Shown here: in pieces, positions 46,188-52,513 of the stretch | Position numbering within the stretch: the stretch's first letter is position 1 | Layout of the letters: each line of letters begins with the position of its first letter | DNA from: an uncultured Pirellulaceae bacterium | GTDB taxonomy: Bacteria; Planctomycetota; Planctomycetia; Pirellulales; Pirellulaceae | Length of the DNA stretch: 52,513 bases | Direction of reading: 5' to 3' | Assembly (NCBI GenBank): GCA_938082855.1 | Contig: CALKCC010000037.1 | Span: 1-52,513 of the forward strand | Notes under the pieces: generated by a model | Database searches by the model: none | Told to the model about the DNA's origin: nothing | What the model saw: only the letters and a program-made list of their open reading frames with translations | Position numbers and translations under genes: made by a program

Positions 46188-46930
46188 TAAGGTTTCTCGT
46201 CCATTAAGAAATCCATAAAGTCCAATACGCCGTCTATTTGCTCATACTCCGATACAAAGTGAGCAACCTGTTTAACGTCGTCGATGGCATTTGCCGGGCA
46301 ACCGAATGTTTTGACACGTTGAGCAATGGCCAGATCACTACTGGTATCGCCTATGCCAGCTGTGCGGTCGGCAGGCACGCCGGTCATTTCCAGCAGGCGG
46401 TCAATGCCGGAGGCCTTGGTGATCTGCGGTAGGTCACAGTTTATGTAGAACAGCGTTAAGGAAACTCGGAATTCAAATCCGTGCTGATCAAAAGATTCCT
46501 GGAGCTGTGGGGCGATCCGTTGCAGGACAACTGGATCGGGATGGTATAGCGTGACTGACGCAGACTTACCCGGTTGCAGCGTTACGCCTTCCTGACGATA
46601 TGATTTGAGTGAGAATAATTCGGCCTCATGCACCATCTCCAATTGTTCATCGGTAATGGACGGATCCATCAGGTATCCATTACAGGACGGGTCGTAGAGC
46701 CAGACTCCGTTTTCAGCCACGCAGGGCACGGACGGATTTTGTAGCAGGCGACACAGCCCTTCGGCAAATGGAATCGGACGCCCTGTACAGAGGGTTAATT
46801 TGGGGCGATCGTTTTGAGCGAAGGCCAGACGGTTGTGTTCAGCGATTTGGCTGAGTTTTTGTATGTCTAGTGGGGAAGAGTCTTCGGGGGACAGACAGCC
46901 GTCAATGTCGCTGATAATCAGGTCGTACAT
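46187..46930 (-). CDS. HAD-superfamily phosphatase, type IIB
   Basis: A 247-residue Cof/IIB-type HAD hydrolase. The catalytic motif is IISDIDGCLS (Asp8, Asp10), LCTGRP is motif II, and GIGDTSSDLAIAQ is the late metal-binding motif. The middle carries the cap domain. Related enzymes include sucrose-phosphate, mannosyl-3-phosphoglycerate and phosphoglycolate phosphatases. Translational coupling with an MFS transporter suggests sugar or sugar-acid metabolism, but the substrate cannot be told. Confidence 0.85.
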   Translation of the reverse strand: MYDLIISDIDGCLSPEDSSPLDIQKLSQIAEHNRLAFAQNDRPKLTLCTGRPIPFAEGLCRLLQNPSVPCVAENGVWLYDPSCNGYLMDPSITDEQLEMVHEAELFSLKSYRQEGVTLQPGKSASVTLYHPDPVVLQRIAPQLQESFDQHGFEFRVSLTLFYINCDLPQITKASGIDRLLEMTGVPADRTAGIGDTSSDLAIAQRVKTFGCPANAIDDVKQVAHFVSEYEQIDGVLDFMDFLMDEKP

Positions 46931-47030
46931 AGAGTCTTTTGCGAGCAGGGGGATGATGGGAGGAAGTAGGAATTATGTGCCAAGGAGAGAAGTCTGGCAA
47001 TGAACAATTTAGGTACAGTGACTAATTGAG

Positions 47031-47549
47031 TCAGCGTTGTGAATCATCTGTGGCAGCCAGTACATCAGATATCTGCGTATAATCTGCCGAATGTTTTCCG
47101 TGATGTCGAAAGATGACTTCACCGATGGAATTTACCAGAACCGTTCCATGCATTTGAGTGATGTCATTTAGCGGTTTCCCCATCCCTCCGCGAAGCATTG
47201 CTCGGAGACCGGCCAGCCAGATGCGAGGGCCAAGGTATTGCCATGGAGTTCCTTGAGGAATTTCAAAACTTCGGTATGCAATTTGATCTGGGTCACACAG
47301 TACGGTGTAAGAAAGTTGTAGTTTCTCTACGACAGGCTGAGTCTGTTCGGGGGTGGCCATTACGACGACGACAGATTGGACATTACCGGATTCAAATTCA
47401 GATTGTTGGTTCCGCAGATTGACCATCTGCTCACGACAAAAAACTCATCCAAGATGACGCATGAAATAGAACGCGACAGGTCGTTCATGCCAGAGAGAAT
47501 TGAGTGCAATCCTGTGGCCTTGAGAATCAGGCAGTGTTAAATCAGTCAT
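47031..47549 (-). CDS. Probable selenoprotein: SelL/PRXL2-like redoxin with in-frame TGA (Sec35)
   Basis: A 172-residue thioredoxin-fold protein of the AhpC/TSA-like SelL/PRXL2 group. The ATG at 47549 opens MTDLTLPDSQGHRIALNSLW. Codon 35 is TGA (47447-47445), giving RHLG-U-VFCREQ, exactly where homologues have the first Cys of CxxC. The second Cys (Cys38) is kept. The frame then continues 137 codons with normal family content (VVVVMATPEQTQPVVEKL, YTVLCDPDQIAYRSF, GTPWQYLGPRIWLAGL, HGTVLVNS-like). A SECIS-like hairpin follows the TGA. I read TGA as selenocysteine. Calling the gene from Met42 (47426) would discard the active site. It starts 8 bases after the SDR gene, in a likely operon with tdk. 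A nonsense mutation is the main alternative; the Sec machinery is not in this window. Confidence 0.8.
47403..47439 (-). promoter_or_regulatory. Bacterial SECIS-like element
   Basis: On the minus strand, 14 bases after the TGA, GCAGAT and ATCTGC (47430-47425 with 47419-47414) form a perfect 6-bp stem closing the loop GGTCA. A lower 4-bp helix (TTGT 47439-47436 with ACAA 47406-47403) can form across an internal loop. The first loop G lies 21 bases after the TGA. The known bacterial SECIS pattern is a short apical stem with a G in the first loop positions about 16-37 bases after TGA, as in fdhF whose loop also has GGUC. It would recruit SelB. Confidence 0.7.
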
Positions 47550-47557
47550 CGATAAAC

Positions 47558-48346
47558 TTAGTCCTGCGGGTCAGGTTGTTGCCAAATACTCATTCCACCA
47601 TCGACCATCAGCATGTGTCCACATAAGTGTCTGGCTGCATCGCTAACAAGAAAGACAGCCGAATCACCGCATACGTCAGGGTTGGGAACTTCGCCATTGG
47701 GTGTATGTAATTCCATCCATTGCATGAACTTTGGATCGTCAAGCGCGGGGGCAGTGAGCGGCGTGTAGAATAACCCCGGTGCCAAGCCGTTGACCCGTAT
47801 TCCATGGGGGGCCAATGAGACAGCGACTGATTTAACCATCATTTCAACTGCGCCTTTAGACGTGTCATAGGCTGTATGAACATCTTCGGCGAGTCTTCCG
47901 TTGATGGAGCCGATCATGACGACACGTCCTGCGACTTCTTCGGCGACCCAATGCTTGGCAAAGTGTTGCGTCAGAAAGTAGTAAGAGAAGACGTTGAGCT
48001 TCATGGTTTTTTGAAAACGTTCGACATCCATTTCCAGATAAGGAAGGTCGATATAAGTTCCTGCATTATTAACCAGTGTGTCGATCGCAGGATTGGCAGC
48101 CAAAGCACGTTGAAAGACGTCCAAGGTTGGATCATCGGAATCACTGGCCAGATCTCCGGTAATCAGCTCAGCTTGCACTCCGGTTGCTAAGCAGGCTTGC
48201 AGAGTATCTTGAGCTGAAGCATTATCTTGGAGGCCATGAATAACGACATTGGCTCCGGCTTGGGCCATAGCGATAACAATTGCCTGTCCAACACCTTGTG
48301 TGGAACCTGTGACTAGGACATTACGGCCCGCTAGACTATTCATCAA
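47558..48346 (-). CDS. Short-chain dehydrogenase/reductase
   Basis: A 262-residue classical SDR. Nucleotide binding is shown by [19 protein letters not shown] follows the fourth strand, and the catalytic Ser, Tyr and Lys are in [12 protein letters not shown] and [13 protein letters not shown]. The C-terminus has the family phrase [11 protein letters not shown]. It resembles glucose/3-oxoacyl reductase-type enzymes; the substrate is unknown. Its start (48346 or 48343) lies inside the end of tdk and its stop is 8 bases before the redoxin start, so the three are probably one mRNA. Confidence 0.88.
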   Translation of the reverse strand: MMNSLAGRNVLVTGSTQGVGQAIVIAMAQAGANVVIHGLQDNASAQDTLQACLATGVQAELITGDLASDSDDPTLDVFQRALAANPAIDTLVNNAGTYIDLPYLEMDVERFQKTMKLNVFSYYFLTQHFAKHWVAEEVAGRVVMIGSINGRLAEDVHTAYDTSKGAVEMMVKSVAVSLAPHGIRVNGLAPGLFYTPLTAPALDDPKFMQWMELHTPNGEVPNPDVCGDSAVFLVSDAARHLCGHMLMVDGGMSIWQQPDPQD

Positions 48347-48953
48347 ATCCCTCCAACATTAATTCATCATCTCGCCGACTGATCATACCGAGTTTGAAAT
48401 GTTTTCGGCATACGGAAATGTAATCGTCGTTGCCTCCGATTTTAATTTGAGCGCCTTGTTTAATGACGTTTCCATCCGAGTCGATTCGTAAGACCATATT
48501 TGCTTTACGTCCGCAGTGACAGATTGTCTTAATCTCGGTCAGGTCATCTGCCCAGGCAAGCAGTTGTTCGCTGCCGGTAAAGAGCTTCCCTTGAAAGTCC
48601 GTTCGTAAGCCGTAACAGAGGACGGGGATATCCAATTCGTCAGCCACATCCGAGAGTTGCTTGACCTGAGAATGTTCGAGAAACTGAGCTTCATCCACGA
48701 AGATGGCATCAACGGTTTGTGACTGACAAACCGAGCTTACTAACGTGAAAAGGTTGTCTGTTGTATGAAAGCAGGTTGCCGGTGCGTTCAATCCGATTCG
48801 CGACGAAACGGAATTTGCTCCGTCGCGGTCATCAATCGCCGGGACGAGCACGAGTGACTGCATACCGCGTTCGCAGTAATTGTAGCTAGCCTGCAATAAC
48901 ATGGTCGATTTGCCGGCATTCATCGTGGAATAATAGAAATACAATTTCGCCAT
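48336..48953 (-). CDS. tdk: Thymidine kinase
   Basis: A 205-residue type II thymidine kinase. The P-loop is STMNAGKST (9-17), and the Walker-B/catalytic region is [16 protein letters not shown] with the base Glu. The lasso/zinc part is [13 protein letters not shown] with the later Cys in SVCRKHFK. It phosphorylates thymidine to dTMP for pyrimidine salvage in the cytoplasm. It overlaps the next gene by about 11 bases. No ribosome site is striking upstream. Confidence 0.95.
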   Translation of the reverse strand: MAKLYFYYSTMNAGKSTMLLQASYNYCERGMQSLVLVPAIDDRDGANSVSSRIGLNAPATCFHTTDNLFTLVSSVCQSQTVDAIFVDEAQFLEHSQVKQLSDVADELDIPVLCYGLRTDFQGKLFTGSEQLLAWADDLTEIKTICHCGRKANMVLRIDSDGNVIKQGAQIKIGGNDDYISVCRKHFKLGMISRRDDELMLEGFDE

Positions 48954-48991
48954 AAACGATATTGTACGTTAGATAAGCCGGCTTTTAAGAC

Positions 48992-50218
48992 CTAACGAAT
49001 CCCGTTTTGTTTGAAGTAGATTCCAGAAATGATCGCCACGGTGGCCGCTACCGTTAAGAACATCGCATTGTAGCCCTGCCAAACCACTAGTTGGGCCATA
49101 ACAGGCATCCCAAAGACTACGCCACAATCAAACGCCATTAAGGCCAGAGCGGATCCCGTACCACGATGTTCTTTAGGGAATGTTTGCAACGATAAGGCAG
49201 TCATGCAATGGTAGGTTAACCCATGGCCCGTGCCGCATAACAAGGCGGGGAACAGCAGCATCCACATTCTGTCGGCAGAAACTGTGCAATATCCGCAGTA
49301 TCCGAGCACCATGGCAGAGAGTCCGACGCAAAGAATCTTTCGACGGCCAATTCGATCCGGTGCATTCTTTAAAGCGATCCGAATAGTCATTCCCCAACCT
49401 GCATAAAGCAGATAAAAAACTGTAATGAACCCAAGCTCGCCAATCATCGGGCCACTCAAGTTGTTATCCAGTACAAATTTCTTCAGTAAGTGCAGAGGCA
49501 CTGTCATGCTGAGCCCAAAGGCGATATTGATAAAGACAATACTACCGGGCCAGTACTTTTTACAGGTCTTCACGAATTGAATTAATGAAAGTGATCCTGC
49601 TTTGACGTTGCCTGGCGGCGACGGCATAAAAAATAACAGCGACATCGAGGCGATGACACAGATCGATCCCATCCAAAAGTAGCGTTCGAATTCGAGTGCA
49701 CCTGGCTGCGGCCCGAGCACCATATCTCCAATCATCGGCCCAATAAGAAACCCGATAAAACCACCAACCCCAAGAATCCCAATGGCTTCCGTTCTTCGTT
49801 CTTCTGGGGTTGTGAGTGTGATATAGGTTATCGAACTCGTGAAAATACAGGCGACTCCCAGAAACATGATGCCTCGCAAGGCATAGATCAACCAGTTGAC
49901 GTCCTCTAGCAGGAGGTTGCCCATGAAGCCACCGATAAAAAGTAAGTATCCGGCCATCCAAATCGTACGAGCTCCGAGTCGGTTGACCAGTTGTCCTAGC
50001 CAGGGCCGTGAGATGAATCCGAGGATGGCTCCGAAGGACGTGATATATCCCAATTCCAATAGCGCGCGCTGTTCGTCACCTTGATAGAGGTATTGCACCC
50101 ACTCGGCATAATGCACCAAGGCGGCATTGGCGGGAACAAATAAGACCTGACTAAAGAAGGCCAGTATGAACGAGCGGTCATACAGCTTGTGATTAGTGGC
50201 CGTTAACGCTGAGGACAA
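48992..50218 (-). CDS. MFS transporter
   Basis: A 408-residue protein with about 12 helices. It has the MFS motif GQLVNRLGARTIW in the loop after helix 2 and a second one near the middle (NAPDRIGRRKILCVG). The phrases ITYITLTTPEERRTEAIGILG and HGLTYHCMTALSLQTFPKEHRG are typical of the sugar/arabinose-efflux-like side of the family. Substrate unknown. It ends 38 bases before the tdk start codon on the same strand, and is separated from the kinase gene by 88 bases. Confidence 0.83.
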   Translation of the reverse strand: MSSALTATNHKLYDRSFILAFFSQVLFVPANAALVHYAEWVQYLYQGDEQRALLELGYITSFGAILGFISRPWLGQLVNRLGARTIWMAGYLLFIGGFMGNLLLEDVNWLIYALRGIMFLGVACIFTSSITYITLTTPEERRTEAIGILGVGGFIGFLIGPMIGDMVLGPQPGALEFERYFWMGSICVIASMSLLFFMPSPPGNVKAGSLSLIQFVKTCKKYWPGSIVFINIAFGLSMTVPLHLLKKFVLDNNLSGPMIGELGFITVFYLLYAGWGMTIRIALKNAPDRIGRRKILCVGLSAMVLGYCGYCTVSADRMWMLLFPALLCGTGHGLTYHCMTALSLQTFPKEHRGTGSALALMAFDCGVVFGMPVMAQLVVWQGYNAMFLTVAATVAIISGIYFKQNGIR

Positions 50219-50306
50219 AAGGAAGGATCCGGAGGGAGGAATGTTAGGTGGGACTGGGTAAGCAGGAGATTATGAGTGACGAGCGGTTTTATGACAATGA
50301 GAAATC

Positions 50307-52106
50307 TTAGGAACTTACAACGGCCGTCGATTGCATGGAGTCAGCTTGCGGCAACAAGATAATGAATACCGTACCGGATTCAGGATGGCTAGTGACGTCG
50401 ATCGTTCCCCCAAACGCGTTGACCAGATGTTTAACGATAGAAAGCCCTAAGCCTGTGCCGCCGAGTTCACGCGAGCGGGCTTTGTCGACACGATAGAATC
50501 GTTCAAAGATTCGTTGCAAATGATCTTCCGAGATGCCAATTCCACTATCTTGTACTCGTATCGATACTTGATTTTGCTCGATTACAATTTTTACACTAAC
50601 TTCGCCACCTTCTGGCGTGTACTTAATCGCGTTATCCACTAGGTTGTCGAGGATCTGACGAATCCCCTCTGTTTCGGCATAAACCAAAACTTCATTGGGC
50701 ACGTCGACCGTCAATACGGTAGATCTTTTCTCAGCACGAGGTTGGTGGTATTTAATGCACTTTTCCAATACTTCGGCGATGTTCACGATGGTGTATTCAT
50801 TGGCTTGCGTATTGGACTCGACACGAGCGATACTCAGTAAATCCTGAATCAGAAGATGAAGGCGTTCGGATTGTTCGACAATACGCCCCAGGAAAGTACG
50901 GTTGTTGTCCTGGTCTTCCAAGGCTCCGTCCAGTAGCGTCTCGGCATAGGCCTGAATCGAAGCCAGTGGTGTCTTGAGTTCGTGCGAAACATTCGCGACG
51001 AAATCACGCCTCATGTTTTCCAGTCGGCGCACTTCTGTAATGTCATGCACTACGATGATCACGCCGGACTCGTCTTCATCTTCGGTGGGAATGGCCGAGG
51101 CATTGAGCGCTAGATAACGGGTGGGCGGCCCCAGCAGTTCCATTTCACCGCGAAAGTGCTCGCTCGTTTTCTTAGCCTGATTAATGATCGTTTCGACCAT
51201 CTGATTTCGTATGACTTCCCAGATTGGACGTCCTTGATCTCGCTCCAGATCCAGATCAAACATCTCACAAACCGCTTCATTGGCAAACCGAATTCGCTCA
51301 TGTTCATCGACCGCGATGACGCCTTCATCCATGCCTTCCAACACGGTTAGCAGTTCATGGTGATTTTGTTCGAGTTGAGCCATGCGGTCAGCCAGAGCGC
51401 TGCTGAGTTCATTGAGAAGACGTCCTAGTTCACTGATTTCGTCTTCGAATCCATGCGTGATCGTCTCGCCCAACTGGAGCATCGTTAGTTCACGAGCTTC
51501 TTCGATCAACCGAACTACCGGCCGAGTCATCCGATAGACGACTAATCCGGTTAAGAGTAATCCGATCACGACTACCGCCAGGACGAGTTTAGCGATCCGA
51601 GACTGAATATCCGCAACTTTGTCATTGATTTCAATCGTGCTTAAGGCACAGCGAACGCACCCCAGGACTTGTTCCTGATGTTTGATTCGCACTGCATAGT
51701 AAAGCATGCCAATATTGAGCGTATTACTGTGCCGCAGGCTGTGTCCTTCACCATTACTTATCGCTGCCCGCAACTCATTTCGGTTGGCGTGATTTTCCAT
51801 GACCTGTGGGTCTTCGTGGGTATCGGCATACACTGTTCCATCGAGCGCCACGATGGTAATTCGAGTTGTCGTCTTGGTACTGATATCTTTAATGATGCCG
51901 TGAAGCCGCTGGAAATCACCACTGAGAATAGTCTCTCTTGCAGTTTCTTCCAGTGAAATCGCAGTATTGCGCAGACGCTGCTGCAATTGATCGGTCAATT
52001 GCTCTTTTTGCCATTGAGAGGTGGTGAAGCCCCCGATGAGTCCTACGATGGTGATGAGGACGGAAAAGTAAACGAACGGTTTCCAGAACAGGCGGGAGGT
52101 AAACAT
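50307..52106 (-). CDS. Sensor histidine kinase, PhoR-like
   Basis: A 599-residue membrane kinase. Helix 1 (about 11-28) and helix 2 (162-181) flank a periplasmic sensor domain. A HAMP linker (about 182-235) is followed by a PAS domain (about 245-355, with EGVIAVDEHERIRFANEA). The HisKA site is VSHELKTP with His375. The ATPase domain shows NLVDNAIKYTPEGG (N box), VQDSGIGIS and GTGLGLSIVKHL. This is the PhoR/ResE layout. It senses an unknown signal in the envelope and phosphorylates the response regulator encoded just upstream (38 bases). A phosphate-starvation role is plausible from domain order but not shown. Confidence 0.92.
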   Translation of the reverse strand: MFTSRLFWKPFVYFSVLITIVGLIGGFTTSQWQKEQLTDQLQQRLRNTAISLEETARETILSGDFQRLHGIIKDISTKTTTRITIVALDGTVYADTHEDPQVMENHANRNELRAAISNGEGHSLRHSNTLNIGMLYYAVRIKHQEQVLGCVRCALSTIEINDKVADIQSRIAKLVLAVVVIGLLLTGLVVYRMTRPVVRLIEEARELTMLQLGETITHGFEDEISELGRLLNELSSALADRMAQLEQNHHELLTVLEGMDEGVIAVDEHERIRFANEAVCEMFDLDLERDQGRPIWEVIRNQMVETIINQAKKTSEHFRGEMELLGPPTRYLALNASAIPTEDEDESGVIIVVHDITEVRRLENMRRDFVANVSHELKTPLASIQAYAETLLDGALEDQDNNRTFLGRIVEQSERLHLLIQDLLSIARVESNTQANEYTIVNIAEVLEKCIKYHQPRAEKRSTVLTVDVPNEVLVYAETEGIRQILDNLVDNAIKYTPEGGEVSVKIVIEQNQVSIRVQDSGIGISEDHLQRIFERFYRVDKARSRELGGTGLGLSIVKHLVNAFGGTIDVTSHPESGTVFIILLPQADSMQSTAVVSS

Positions 52107-52144
52107 CGGATTAGTCTTTCGTCAGCTATTGTATAGCGAAACGA

Positions 52145-52513
52145 TTAGTAATTACTCCTCAGTCGATAACCGATACCACGTACTGTTTCGATTAAGTCCG
52201 CCTTGCTTCCCATTTTCTTGCGTAAGGCGCGGATATGAACATCGATCGTGCGTTCTAGCACGACAGTATTATCGCCCATGACGGCATCCATTAGATCGTA
52301 CCGTTTATAGGCGCGACCTGGATGTTCCATCAATTGCCATAACAGATCAAACTCTGTGGGCGTGAGTGTGACAGATTCTCCGTCAATCGAGACGCGGAAT
52401 TGTAAGCGGTCTAATACAATTCCGTTGGAACTGAGTACCTGAGACTCATCATCTGTTGGTTGATTGGCACGACGCAACAAGGATTTCACTCGCTCAATGA
52501 GCACGCGCACCTT
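52145..52513 (-). CDS. Response regulator, OmpR/PhoB family, C-terminal part
   Basis: Only the last ~122 residues are present; the frame runs off the right edge. The end of the receiver domain is recognisable (KVRVLIERVKSLLRR), followed by a full OmpR/PhoB winged-helix DNA-binding domain (LTPTEFDLLWQLMEHPGR, VVLERTIDVHIRALRKKMG, IETVRGIGYRL). The phosphorylated Asp lies outside the window. It is the partner of the histidine kinase encoded downstream. Assignment to PhoB by name is tempting but not proven. Confidence 0.9.
   Translation of the reverse strand, partial: KVRVLIERVKSLLRRANQPTDDESQVLSSNGIVLDRLQFRVSIDGESVTLTPTEFDLLWQLMEHPGRAYKRYDLMDAVMGDNTVVLERTIDVHIRALRKKMGSKADLIETVRGIGYRLRSNY

Noticed and set aside
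47031-47426. Stand-alone 131-residue protein starting at Met42 of the redoxin
   Set aside because: It lacks the N-terminal strand and the active site, while the upstream frame continues in phase through the TGA with clear family sequence.
47445-47447. TGA as a nonsense mutation making a pseudogene
   Set aside because: The codon falls on the one catalytic Cys position, the rest is intact and a SECIS-like hairpin follows. Kept as the alternative, but less likely.

Overview
This window looks like a piece of a planctomycete chromosome (Planctomycetota; moderate G+C by eye). Pointers are the fused DUF1080/PQQ-type sugar dehydrogenase, the secreted PQQ-propeller protein, the large low-complexity membrane protein with a DUF4175-like layout, the three-gene Gld-like ABC system with a DUF4340 protein, and a lipid A gene (lpxK). 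Genus is not determinable from the sequence alone. I see no insertion sequence, prophage, CRISPR array, rRNA or complete tRNA.

Layout. (1) 1-22421 is one long minus-strand block: a tail-specific protease cut by the left edge; a YheT-type hydrolase downstream of a one-piece 5-oxoprolinase; a PQQ-repeat protein; an MFS pump; a DUF971 protein beside a class V aminotransferase; a PaaK-like CoA ligase; a Gld-type ABC operon (ATPase, permease/GldG fusion, DUF4340); nadB; and a 1077-residue membrane protein. (2) 22809-33619 is on the plus strand: a UxaA-family dehydratase, lpxK, an SDR, an acyl-CoA dehydrogenase-like protein, cysC, bcp, DUF1080-PQQ dehydrogenase, a nitrilase-family amidase, then amtB-glnB (ammonium uptake and its PII regulator) closed by a clear intrinsic terminator. 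(3) 33670-37889 (minus) holds an amidohydrolase and a large acyltransferase fused to a YiiX-like papain-fold domain. (4) 38036-41020 (plus) holds an esterase and the two halves of the Tm-1 family as adjacent genes. (5) 41017-46930 is mixed: a five-repeat beta-flower-like secreted protein, a GNAT, an M20 peptidase, a beta-helix protein, an MFS transporter and a HAD phosphatase. (6) 47031-52513 (minus) holds tdk, an SDR, a redoxin gene, another MFS transporter and a PhoR/PhoB-type two-component system cut by the right edge.

The most notable observation is at 47031-47549 (minus). A SelL/PRXL2-like redoxin reads through an in-frame TGA exactly where the family has the first Cys of its CxxC active site, giving U-x-x-C. 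The TGA is followed by a hairpin (6-bp stem, loop GGTCA, first loop base 21 nt after the TGA) that fits the bacterial SECIS pattern. I interpret the gene as a selenoprotein. A standard gene call would start at Met42 and lose the active site. It forms a likely operon with tdk and an SDR.

Other points worth attention are a terminator-like hairpin inside the first codons of the nitrilase gene, overlapping hairpins with a tRNA T-arm-like motif between amtB and glnB, and a perfect palindrome over the likely -10 box of the 1077-residue protein gene.
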